Of a DNA stretch of 64,000 nt, positions 30,446 through 38,659 are shown piece after piece. Both the position numbers and the translations under genes were made by a program. Where the stretch lies: contig NZ_KB907867.1 of assembly GCF_000382245.1 (NCBI RefSeq), positions 121,502 to 185,501 of the forward strand, in the 5' to 3' direction. Origin of the DNA: Kushneria aurantia DSM 21353 (GTDB taxonomy: Bacteria; Pseudomonadota; Gammaproteobacteria; Pseudomonadales; Halomonadaceae). Position 1 is the first letter of the stretch. Each line of letters opens with the position of its first letter. The notes beneath the pieces were generated by a model. The model did no database searches. It was not told the DNA's origin and was given only the letters and a program-made list of their open reading frames with translations.

Positions 30446-31663
30446 ATGACAACATCCATTCCCATCACACAGGTCGATGTCGCCATCGTCGGTGCCGGGC
30501 CGAGTGGCCTCTGCCTTGCAGGGGCGCTTTCCGGCCATGGCGTCAGCACCATGCTGATCGACCGTCAGTCCCGCGCGGCCATGGCCGAACCGCGCAGCGA
30601 TGGTCGAGAGATTGCACTGACGCGGGCGTCGCAGGAGATTCTCGAGGCACTCGGCATCTGGTCGCGGATAGCCGCCAGCGAGCGAGCACCAATGCGTGCG
30701 GCCAGGGTGTTCGATGGTCAGTCGCTGTTCGCCATGCGGCTCGGCCCCGACGCCTCGCGCACCGAGCCGCTCGGCTGTCTGGTCCCCAACCAGGCGATCC
30801 GTCAGGCGGCCTATGCCGCGCTCGAGGCGGTACGTCCCGCCGCACACGCCGAGGTGCTGTGGCGCGACGAAAGCGAAGTGAAAGCTTTTCACCCGGACGA
30901 TCGGCAGACCGGCGTCGAGATCCGTCTCGTCAGCGGCGAGACGGTCAGGGCCAAACTGCTGGTGGCGGCGGACAGCCGTTTCTCGCAGACGCGGCAGGCG
31001 ATGGGCATTGCAGCGCACAGCTATCAGCACGGCCAGCAGATGCTGGTGTGTCGTATGCATCACCGCAAGGCGCACGATTTCACCGCCTGGGAGTGGTTCG
31101 GCCATGGCCAGACGCTGGCGCTGTTGCCGGTAAGCGAGCACTGCTCATCGGTGGTGCTGACACTCAAGCCCAGCGAAATGGACGCGCTGCTGTCACAGCC
31201 GCAGGAGAACTTCGATGCCGAGATCACCCGTCGTCTCGGCCGCCGGCTGGGCGCCATGACGCGAGTGGCCGAGCCGCACTGCTATCCGCTGACGAGCGTG
31301 TATGCCGAGCACTTCGTGGCACCGAGACAGGCCCTGATCGGCGATGCGGCGGTCGGTATGCATCCGGTCACCGCGCATGGCTTCAACCTCGGCCTGCAGG
31401 GAGTGTGGCGGCTGGCCACGCTGATCGGCGAGGCGCGCCGCGCCGATCAGGATATCGCCGCCGCGCCGCTGCTGCACCGCTACCAGCACGATCATCGCCT
31501 GGCAACGGCCCCGCTGTTCGCCGCGACGCTGGCCATCACCGGTCTTTATACCAATGACCGCCCTGCCGCCAGACTGCTGCGCAAGGCGCTACTGCACGCC
31601 GGCGATGTCGCCTGGCCGGTACGGCGTCTAATCGCCGCCCACCTGATGCGCCCGGCCCGGTGA
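30446..31663 (+). CDS. UbiH/UbiF/UbiM-family FAD-dependent hydroxylase
   Basis: This 405-residue flavoprotein monooxygenase has the FAD-binding GxGxxG motif VAIVGAGPSGLCLAGALSG (about residues 12-30) and the late FAD motif LIGDAAVGMHPVTAHGFNLG (about 298-317). PVTAHGFNLGLQG is the ubiquinone-hydroxylase form. It probably hydroxylates an aromatic ring, possibly in ubiquinone synthesis, but a free-standing catabolic role cannot be excluded. The frame is open to 30293; the ATG at 30446 with AGGAACATCAGG upstream gives the family length. It stands alone between the aminotransferase and the Lrp gene. Confidence 0.85.
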   Translation: MTTSIPITQVDVAIVGAGPSGLCLAGALSGHGVSTMLIDRQSRAAMAEPRSDGREIALTRASQEILEALGIWSRIAASERAPMRAARVFDGQSLFAMRLGPDASRTEPLGCLVPNQAIRQAAYAALEAVRPAAHAEVLWRDESEVKAFHPDDRQTGVEIRLVSGETVRAKLLVAADSRFSQTRQAMGIAAHSYQHGQQMLVCRMHHRKAHDFTAWEWFGHGQTLALLPVSEHCSSVVLTLKPSEMDALLSQPQENFDAEITRRLGRRLGAMTRVAEPHCYPLTSVYAEHFVAPRQALIGDAAVGMHPVTAHGFNLGLQGVWRLATLIGEARRADQDIAAAPLLHRYQHDHRLATAPLFAATLAITGLYTNDRPAARLLRKALLHAGDVAWPVRRLIAAHLMRPAR

Positions 31664-31803
31664 CGCGCCGCACGCATGCCGGGAGCCTGTCGTCGGGCAG
31701 GTTATGGGGGCGAGCGTAGCGCACAGCTGAAGACGAGGCGGCACCGGCGGGTTATCGACGCTATGCTGGTCGGGATTCAACCGCCAATATCGAGTCCCGC
31801 AAC

Positions 31804-32250
31804 ATGAACAAGCTCGACAGCGACCTGCTCAAGCTGCTGATCCGTGATGGCCGCATGTCCTACGCCGACATGGCGCGTCAGCTCGACATCTCCCGTGCCC
31901 ATGCGCGGGACCGGGTTCAACAGCTGGTCGAAAGCGGCGTGGTCGAGCAGTTCACGGCAGTGATCAACCCTGCCAGCCTCGGCAAGGTGATCTCCACCTT
32001 CGTCGACCTGAAAGTCGCGCCATACGCGCTGGAGCGAATGGCACAGGAGCTGGCCGCCTGCCCGGAGGTGATCAACCTCTACATCATGAGCGACCTGCGC
32101 AGCCTGCATATCCACACCCTGACCGACAGTCAGGAGGCTTTCGACGGTTTCGCCCGCCAGTACCTGCTCGGCCGCGAGGAGATCATTGCGGTCAACTGCA
32201 CCAACCTGCTCTCGCGGGTCAAGCATGGCGAAGGTGGCGCCAAACTCTGA
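31804..32250 (+). CDS. Lrp/AsnC family transcriptional regulator
   Basis: The 148-residue protein has an N-terminal HTH of the AsnC type (LDSDLLKLLIRDGRMSYADM then ARQLDISRAHARDRVQQLV, residues about 4-50). A C-terminal RAM domain, an alpha/beta sandwich with VISTFVDLKVAPYALERMAQ, binds amino acids. It faces the gamma-glutamyltransferase gene with a 19-bp gap. Convergent orientation makes direct control uncertain, but an amino-acid-sensing role suits the neighbouring peptidase and transporter. Confidence 0.92.
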   Translation: MNKLDSDLLKLLIRDGRMSYADMARQLDISRAHARDRVQQLVESGVVEQFTAVINPASLGKVISTFVDLKVAPYALERMAQELAACPEVINLYIMSDLRSLHIHTLTDSQEAFDGFARQYLLGREEIIAVNCTNLLSRVKHGEGGAKL

Positions 32251-32269
32251 GCCTCTGGAGCCGGGCGGC

Positions 32270-33853
32270 CTACAGCGCAGCCGCTTCGCCGTCGCTGCGC
32301 GGATCGGCCGCTCCCTCCAGTACGCCATCGGGATGGCGCGCCACCGCACCGGCGTGCCCCATGAGGTCGCTGAAGGCCTCGACCTTTTCGATCTCGTGTC
32401 CCATCGCCGCAAGCGTTTCGAGCCATTCAGGGTCGAAACGTGACTCCAGCTTGAGGGTGACGCTCTGCTCCCCCCAGGTACGGCCCAGCAGCCAGCGCGG
32501 CGCGCTCACGGCCTGCGCCAGCGGCTGACCGAGAAGCGCGTGACGGCTGAAGATGGCCGCCTGGGTCTGCGGCTGCCCCTCGCCGCCCATGGTGCCGTAG
32601 ACCAGGGTTTCGCCACTGTTGAGTCGCGCCAGCGCCGGATTGAGCGTGTGAAAGGGAAGCCGGCCCGGCCTCAGCGCCTGGCGCGCCTGCGGATCGAGAG
32701 AGAAGCCGATGCCACGGTTCTGCCACAGCACGCCGCTCGAGGGCAGCACGATACCGGCACCGAACTCCCAGTAGGTGCTCTGGATAAAACTCACCGCCCG
32801 CCCCTCGCCGTCGATGCAGCCGAGCCAGACGGTATCCCCGGCGTCCGTCGGCTGCGGCCACGCCAGTGGCTGGCGTGAATCGATCGCCGCCGCCATGCGA
32901 TCGAGATGCCCTGCGCTCAGGAGTGTCTCGGCGTCGATGGCCATGAACGCCGGGTCGATCACATGACGGTCACGCGCCATGAAGGCCTGCTTGGTCGCCT
33001 CGACCACAGCGTGCAGATACGCCGGGCCCTCCGCCTCGGCGGGTGGCAGACGGTCCAGAATGCCCAGAATCATCAGTGACGCGACCCCCTGGGTGGGAGG
33101 CGGCAGATTCCAGACACGCCCCGCCTTGAGGGAAACGCTCAGCGGCGACACTTTGCGCGCACGATAGTCGGCCAGGTCGGCGCCACGCAGCGGACTGCCC
33201 AGCCGGGCGAGGTCTTCTCCCATGGCGGCACCCAGCTCACCGCGATAAAAGTCGCCCAGCCCGCGCCGCGCCAGCTGGCGTAGCGTCTCGGCCAGCCGCG
33301 TCTGGCGCAGCAGCGCACCCTCCGATGGCGGCGCGCCGTCGATCAGCAGGTGATCGGCAAAACCGGGCTGCTCGCGCAGCTCATCGAACTTCGCTGCCGT
33401 CAGTGCTGCCTGGCTGCGACTGACCGCCACGCCGCGCTCGGCCCATTCAATCGCCGGTGCCAGCAGCCGCGAAAGCGGCAGCCGGCCGCCCCACTGCGCC
33501 GCGATTGCCAGCGCGCGCTGCCAGCCGTCGACCGTACCCCCTACGGTCAGCGCCGCCAACGGACCGCGAGCCGGGATGCTGTCCAGCCCGGCATAGAAGT
33601 GGCGATCCGCCCGCCGCGCGGCGCGACCGCAGGCCTCGATAGCGCGCGGTGGCCGCCCCGGCTCGGCCAGTAACCAGAAGCCATCACCCCCCAGCGCATT
33701 CATGTGCGGGTAGGCCACGGCAACGGCGGCGGCAGCGGCCACCATCGCCTCGATGGCGTTGCCGCCCTCTCTGAGCACATCGCGGCCGGCGCGCGATGCC
33801 AGATAGTGCGGCGTTACCATCATGCCGCCGCGCGGTGCTTGCATGGACTGCAT
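32270..33853 (-). CDS. Gamma-glutamyltransferase family protein (Ntn hydrolase)
   Basis: This 527-residue proenzyme should self-cleave before Thr341 (GDTVWLGCIDGEG) to yield large and small subunits. The large subunit carries the N-terminal ASRAGRDVLREGGNAIEAMV motif, and the small one carries LPSSGVLWQNRGIGFSL and GTMGGEGQPQTQ. The family cleaves gamma-glutamyl bonds or related amides. I see no clear lipoprotein or Sec signal at the N-terminus (MQSMQAPRGGMMVTPHYLAS), so a cytosolic place is possible. The frame is open far upstream, to 34240 inside the permease gene, but the ATG at 33853 gives the family length. It lies 35 bases after the TRAP permease, in the same operon. Confidence 0.9.
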   Translation of the reverse strand: MQSMQAPRGGMMVTPHYLASRAGRDVLREGGNAIEAMVAAAAAVAVAYPHMNALGGDGFWLLAEPGRPPRAIEACGRAARRADRHFYAGLDSIPARGPLAALTVGGTVDGWQRALAIAAQWGGRLPLSRLLAPAIEWAERGVAVSRSQAALTAAKFDELREQPGFADHLLIDGAPPSEGALLRQTRLAETLRQLARRGLGDFYRGELGAAMGEDLARLGSPLRGADLADYRARKVSPLSVSLKAGRVWNLPPPTQGVASLMILGILDRLPPAEAEGPAYLHAVVEATKQAFMARDRHVIDPAFMAIDAETLLSAGHLDRMAAAIDSRQPLAWPQPTDAGDTVWLGCIDGEGRAVSFIQSTYWEFGAGIVLPSSGVLWQNRGIGFSLDPQARQALRPGRLPFHTLNPALARLNSGETLVYGTMGGEGQPQTQAAIFSRHALLGQPLAQAVSAPRWLLGRTWGEQSVTLKLESRFDPEWLETLAAMGHEIEKVEAFSDLMGHAGAVARHPDGVLEGAADPRSDGEAAAL

Positions 33854-33888
33854 TGTCGACTGCCCCCCGGGAATGAATGGACGCCCTG

Positions 33889-35211
33889 TCACCAGCCGAT
33901 CAGTGCCGGCAACCAGGTCACCAGCGCCGGAAACAGGCACAGCAGCAGCAGCGCCACGAACTGAATGCCGATATAGGGCAACACCCCCTGATAGATATGG
34001 CGTGTCCTGATCTCCGGCGGCGAGACCCCCTTGAGATAGAACAGCGCCCAGCCGAAAGGTGGTGTCAGAAAGGAGGTCTGCAGGTTCATCGCCACCAGAA
34101 TGCACAGCCAGGCGAGATCGACCCCCTGGGCCTGGAACCAGGGCAACATCAGCGGCAGCACGATGTAGGAGATCTCGATCCAGTCGAGGAAAAAACCCAG
34201 CACAAAGACCAGCAGCATCATGAAGGCGATACCGCCCCACACACCGCCGGGCAGGAAGCCGAACAGGGTATCGATCAGGCGATCGCCGCCCAGGCCGCGG
34301 AAGGCGAGGCCAAAAACCTGCGCGGCGATCAGCACGAAGAGCGTCATGCCGGTAATCTTGAAGGTGGTGATCACCGTTTCATTGATGACCGCGACATTCA
34401 GCCGACCGGTCACCGCCACCAGTACGATGGCACCCAGCGCACCGACCGCGGCAGCCTCCGTGGGTGCGGCAATACCGCCAATGATCGAGCCCAGCACCAG
34501 CACGATCAACAGCAGCGGCGGCACCACTACGCGCAGCAGATCGACCAGCATGCGTCCGGCGCTGATGCCCTGACGCTCCGCCAGCGGAATGGGCGGCATG
34601 CTGTCGGGCCGACGCCACGCCATAACCACCAGATAGAGCAGATACAGCCCGGACAGCATCAGCCCCGGAATCAGTGCCCCGGCAAAAAGCGTGCCCACCG
34701 ACTCACCGGAGATATCGGAGAGAATAATCAGCACCAGACTGGGCGGTATGATCTGCCCCAGCGTGCCGGCAGCACATATCGTGCCGCACGCCAGCGGCTT
34801 GCTGTAACCGCGCGCCAATAGCGTGGGCAGACTGATCAGCCCCACGGTCACTACGGTGGCGGCGACGATGCCGGTCGAGGCGCCCATCAGCACCCCGACG
34901 ATCACGATCGCGAATGCCATGCCCCCGGCGCGATGGCCGGCAGCCCGACCAATCACCTCCAGCATGCGCTCGGCGAGCCTGGATTTCTCCAGCATCACGC
35001 CCATAAAGACGAAAAGCGGAATCGCCAGCAGGGTATAGTTGGTGACCACTCCGAACACGCGCAGCGGCAGTAGCCCGAAAAGCTCCGGGCCGAAGCCGAG
35101 AATGCCGAAAATCAATCCACTGCTGGCCAGCGCGAAGGGCACCGGTACGCCTGCCAGCAAAAGTACGAAGAGTGCGACCACCATCCATACCGACATCAGA
35201 TCAATGCCCAT
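33889..35211 (-). CDS. TRAP transporter large permease (DctM family)
   Basis: This 440-residue inner-membrane protein has about 12 helices and is the ion-driven transport subunit of a TRAP uptake system. Typical DctM motifs are seen: FALASSGLIFGILGFG near the start, ATVVTVGLISLPTLLARGYS, TICAAGTLGQIIPPSLVLII and LGFFLDWIEISYIVLPL. It overlaps the small permease gene by 11 bases and is followed by the gamma-glutamyltransferase gene. The substrate is unknown; a gamma-glutamyl or other amidic organic acid is suggested only by the neighbour. Confidence 0.95.
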   Translation of the reverse strand: MGIDLMSVWMVVALFVLLLAGVPVPFALASSGLIFGILGFGPELFGLLPLRVFGVVTNYTLLAIPLFVFMGVMLEKSRLAERMLEVIGRAAGHRAGGMAFAIVIVGVLMGASTGIVAATVVTVGLISLPTLLARGYSKPLACGTICAAGTLGQIIPPSLVLIILSDISGESVGTLFAGALIPGLMLSGLYLLYLVVMAWRRPDSMPPIPLAERQGISAGRMLVDLLRVVVPPLLLIVLVLGSIIGGIAAPTEAAAVGALGAIVLVAVTGRLNVAVINETVITTFKITGMTLFVLIAAQVFGLAFRGLGGDRLIDTLFGFLPGGVWGGIAFMMLLVFVLGFFLDWIEISYIVLPLMLPWFQAQGVDLAWLCILVAMNLQTSFLTPPFGWALFYLKGVSPPEIRTRHIYQGVLPYIGIQFVALLLLCLFPALVTWLPALIGW

Positions 35212-35770
35212 GCGGTGTCTCCTCGTTAGCGGTGAGACATCCCGACAGGTCGATCAAACCACGCGCCAGCGCCTGCACCGCCACCAGCGCAAAGCCCAAC
35301 GGCACGAAAGCCTTGATCACATAGCGCGCCGGTAGACCGCTGGGGTCGGGTGACCCCTCTCCGAGCATCCATGACTGCTCGACAAAACCGAGGCTGATCC
35401 AGGCCAGAAACAGCATGCCGGGTACCACCAGCAGCAGATTGACCAGGATATCGAAAATCACCTTCAGCCGGGGGCTGTAGTACTGATAGAGAATATCGAC
35501 ACGAACGTGGTCACCCTGTTGAAAGGTATAGGAGGCGCTGATCATGGCGATCACCGCCAGCAGATGCCACTGCAGCTCCTGCTGTGCCACCGAGCCGGTG
35601 CGCAGCAGATAACGCATGGCCACATCGAGGCAGACCAGCAGCACAAGCGCCAGCGTCAGCCAGGCCGTGGCGCGGCCGAGATAGCCAATACCACGCTCCA
35701 CGCCGGTCAGGGCACGAAGCAGCGGTCCAGCGGGGGCGCGTCGCGCCGCGCTATCGGAAGAAGTCGTCAT
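35201..35770 (-). CDS. TRAP transporter small permease (DctQ family)
   Basis: The 189-residue protein has four hydrophobic helices in the DctQ pattern: GRATAWLTLALVLLVCLDVA, ELQWHLLAVIAMISASYTFQ, ILVNLLLVVPGMLFLAWISL and AFVPLGFALVAVQALARGL. It assembles with the DctM-type subunit to form the membrane part of the transporter. Its N-terminal 30 residues are cytosolic and rich in Arg and Ala. The gene lies 61 bases after the binding-protein gene and overlaps the large permease gene. Confidence 0.93.
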   Translation of the reverse strand: MTTSSDSAARRAPAGPLLRALTGVERGIGYLGRATAWLTLALVLLVCLDVAMRYLLRTGSVAQQELQWHLLAVIAMISASYTFQQGDHVRVDILYQYYSPRLKVIFDILVNLLLVVPGMLFLAWISLGFVEQSWMLGEGSPDPSGLPARYVIKAFVPLGFALVAVQALARGLIDLSGCLTANEETPHGH

Positions 35771-35831
35771 GCAGGCACTCCGGGAGTGAAAAAGCGGCTA
35801 CCGGCAAAGCGGCAGCCATGGCCCTCGAGAC

Positions 35832-36917
35832 TCAGAGCACCCGGTTGTAGAGCATTTTCTGGCTCAGATTGAGCCAGTTCATGGCCTGGTCCTTGAAGCC
35901 GAAATAGGACTCGTGAACCTTTGCCACCATCGGGTCCTCGCTGGCATAGGTGTTGAGCGTGTCCATGGCGATCTCGCGCAATCGCTGCAGGACCTCCTCG
36001 GAGAGCTCATGCAGCTCCACCCCTTCGTTGTTGACCAGATCCTGCAGCGCACTGGCGTTGTTGGCATTGCACCAGGCCAGGCTGACCTCGTTGCAGGCGG
36101 CGGCACAGTTCTCGACGATAGCGCGCAGGTCGGCGGGCAGCTCCTGCCAGGCGGCGCGATTGATCAGCAGCTCGGTGACGTTGCAGGGTTCATGCCAGCC
36201 CGGAGAGTAATAGTGGGAGGCGGCGTTCTGCAGCCCCAGTTGACGATCCAGGTAGGGGCCGACAAATTCAGCGGCATCGATCACGCCGCGCTCCAGGGCG
36301 GGGAATATCTCGCCACCGGGCAGCACCTGGACGTTAACGCCGAGCTGCTGATAGACCCGCCCCGTCAGTCCCGGTGCGCGCATACGAAGCCCCTGAAAGC
36401 TCTCGAGCCCCTGCAGCGGCTGCTTGAACCAGCCGGTCATCTGCATACCGGTATTGCCTGCCGGCAGCGCCTTGAGGCCGAAGTCGGCATAGACCTCATC
36501 CCACAGCGCCTGGCCGCCACCGTGATACAGCCAGGCGTTGGTACCCATCGCATCCATACCGAAGGGCACGGCAGTGAAATATTGCGCCGCGAAGGAGCGG
36601 CCCGACCAGAAAAAGGCGTTGCCCCAATTCATCTGTACCATGCCACCACGCACGGCATCGAAGCCTTCCAGGGCAGGAATCAACTCGCCGGCGGGGTAGA
36701 AATCGATGTTCAGACGGCCATCGGTGGCCTCCCTGACCCGGCGCACGAAGTCGCTGGCCGAGCCGGGGCCGGTGGTATAGAAGGGCGTGCCGGCACCGTA
36801 GGCGCTTGTCATCCGCCAACGAAAGGTCTGACGGTCGCTGGCCCGTGCCACCATCGGTGCGGCAGCGGCGCCCACCAGCATACCGGCGCCGTTTTTCAGA
36901 ATGTCGCGTCTTTTCAT
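35832..36917 (-). CDS. TRAP transporter substrate-binding protein with Tat signal
   Basis: This 361-residue periplasmic protein captures the substrate for the TRAP permeases. The N-terminus MKRRDILKNGAGMLVGAAAA has a twin-arginine motif followed by a mild hydrophobic stretch, so export by the Tat pathway is likely. The mature part has the DctP fold, with GELIPALEGFDAVRGGMVQM and MRAPGLTGRVYQQLGVNVQV. The latter carries the conserved Arg that usually binds the substrate carboxylate. The ATG at 36917 follows a GGGGAAAG site; the frame is open to 36986. It is the first gene of the TRAP-gamma-glutamyltransferase operon. Confidence 0.93.
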   Translation of the reverse strand: MKRRDILKNGAGMLVGAAAAPMVARASDRQTFRWRMTSAYGAGTPFYTTGPGSASDFVRRVREATDGRLNIDFYPAGELIPALEGFDAVRGGMVQMNWGNAFFWSGRSFAAQYFTAVPFGMDAMGTNAWLYHGGGQALWDEVYADFGLKALPAGNTGMQMTGWFKQPLQGLESFQGLRMRAPGLTGRVYQQLGVNVQVLPGGEIFPALERGVIDAAEFVGPYLDRQLGLQNAASHYYSPGWHEPCNVTELLINRAAWQELPADLRAIVENCAAACNEVSLAWCNANNASALQDLVNNEGVELHELSEEVLQRLREIAMDTLNTYASEDPMVAKVHESYFGFKDQAMNWLNLSQKMLYNRVL

Positions 36918-37329
36918 GCTTTCCCCTTTTTGTTGCACTGAATGTGAACAGCGAACGATACCCTGCAACCTATTCGCAAAAGGCATGCCATTAGCTTTAT
37001 TTATAAATTCAACTATTTGATTTTAAAAAAATTAAACGGGAAAAAGAAAAATATTGTCCAGAGCCTTTTAAACCGATCGCCGCACCTCGCTGGTGCTCGA
37101 CTCTGTAGGGGGAAAGGAAACAATAGGCAACGATATCGACGCCCCGAATAGCAAATGTCGTAGCGATATCTCGCTAGCGAATACGTTTGAAAACCGCGGC
37201 ACCGCTACCAGTGACAATTGTCATCTCGCTTCACCGTGATACGCGATGAGCCATAACGGCGCACTTCCCGACCCGCCGCCGGCCAGGGCAGGATAGAGGC
37301 AGCGACTGTCGCCCCTGCCCGGAGCCTTC
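36918..37329. other. Divergent intergenic region, no gene seen
   Basis: This 412-base spacer separates the leftward TRAP operon from the rightward M20 gene. It contains an AT-rich block (about 36985-37070) that probably carries both promoters. No tRNA, attenuator or palindrome of note is seen. Confidence 0.5.
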
Positions 37330-38490
37330 ATGACCCTTTCGCAATACAACACCGAAGATGACACCCTGCTGCGCGAGTGGCGCCATGACTTTCACCGCCA
37401 CCCCGAAATCGCCTTCGAGGAGCATCGCACCAGCACGCTTGTCGCCGAGCGCCTGCGCGAGATGGGGCTCGACGTGCATACCGGCCTGGCCGGTACCGGC
37501 GTGGTGGCCACCCTGCACGGTAACCGCGGCCACGGCCGCAGCATCGGCCTGCGCGCCGATATCGACGCCCTGCCGATCGACGAGGTCAACAGCTTCGCGC
37601 ACGCCTCGCAGACCCCGGGGCGTATGCACGCCTGCGGCCACGACGGCCACACCACCATGCTGCTGGGCGCCGCCCGGGCGCTGGCGCACGACCCGGACTT
37701 CGCCGGCAGCGTGCACTTTATTTTTCAGCCCGCCGAGGAGAACGAGGGCGGTGCGCGGGTCATGGTCGAGGAGGGCCTGTTCGAACGCTTTCCGATGGAT
37801 GCCGTCTACGGCCTGCACAACTGGCCGGGCATGCCGGTGGGCGAGGCGGGCGTGCATGACGGCGCGGCGATGGCCGCCTTCGATGTGTTCAGCCTGACGC
37901 TTTCCGGGCGCGGCTGTCACGCCGCCATGCCGCACATGGGCAGCGACGTGATTCTCGCCGCCTGCGAGCTGGTCACACAGCTGCAGGGCATTGTCAGCCG
38001 CGAGCGCCCGGCCCACCAGCCGGCGGTGCTGAGCGTCACCCAGTTTCACGGCGGCGACGCCTACAACGTCATGCCCGAACGGGTGACACTGCGCGGTACC
38101 CTGCGCTGCTTCGACGCCGAGCTGCGCGGCTACCTGGAGCGCCGCCTGCGCGAGGCCGTCGACGCCCTGGCTGCCTTTCACGGTCTCGGCGTCGAGCTCG
38201 ACTATCAGTCGCGTTATCCCGCCACCATCAACGACGCCGAGCAGGCCGGGCGCTGCGCCGAGGTGCTGGCCGCGATGGACGAGATCGGCCATGTGCACCG
38301 CGACCTGCCGCCCTGCATGGCCTCCGAGGACTTCGCCTTCATGCTTGAGAAGTGCCCCGGCGCCTATATCTGGCTGGGCAACGGTGACAGCGCGGCACTA
38401 CACAACCCGGCCTACGACTTCAACGACCGCCTTACGCCGATTGGCGTGGCATACTGGCAGCAGCTGACGCGGCAGTTGCTGAGTGCCTGA
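37330..38490 (+). CDS. M20 family amidohydrolase (hippurate hydrolase/aminoacylase type)
   Basis: This 386-residue metallohydrolase of the M20D group removes acyl groups from N-acyl amino acids or similar amides. Metal-binding motifs are LRADIDALPIDE, GRMHACGHDGHTTMLLGAA and FQPAEENEGGARVM. A dimerisation domain follows from about residue 180 (SGRGCHAAMPHMGSDVI), and the last metal ligand lies in CMASEDFAFM. It is divergent from the TRAP operon. The imported substrate of that operon could be processed here, but this is inference from position only. Confidence 0.93.
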   Translation: MTLSQYNTEDDTLLREWRHDFHRHPEIAFEEHRTSTLVAERLREMGLDVHTGLAGTGVVATLHGNRGHGRSIGLRADIDALPIDEVNSFAHASQTPGRMHACGHDGHTTMLLGAARALAHDPDFAGSVHFIFQPAEENEGGARVMVEEGLFERFPMDAVYGLHNWPGMPVGEAGVHDGAAMAAFDVFSLTLSGRGCHAAMPHMGSDVILAACELVTQLQGIVSRERPAHQPAVLSVTQFHGGDAYNVMPERVTLRGTLRCFDAELRGYLERRLREAVDALAAFHGLGVELDYQSRYPATINDAEQAGRCAEVLAAMDEIGHVHRDLPPCMASEDFAFMLEKCPGAYIWLGNGDSAALHNPAYDFNDRLTPIGVAYWQQLTRQLLSA

Positions 38491-38659
38491 AAATCGATAT
38501 AAGAAAATCTTATGGCGCCTTCACTCAATTTAGCGTTTCGACTGTCGATAAAAACTGACTGCTGTAACATCTCTATGCCCTGAGGCATAAGTCCTTCATG
38601 GCCTCGCCGACGCAGGGCGCCTGCGCAGGAATCAGGACATACCGCGAACCGCTATCCAC

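Noticed and set aside
33854..34240. N-terminal extension of the gamma-glutamyltransferase frame
   Set aside because: These codons lie over the TRAP permease gene and have no homology to the enzyme family; the ATG at 33853 gives the normal length.
38499..38513. ATAAGA-AAA-TCTTAT inverted repeat after the M20 gene
   Set aside because: Short arms without G or C pairs enough for a terminator; probably chance.
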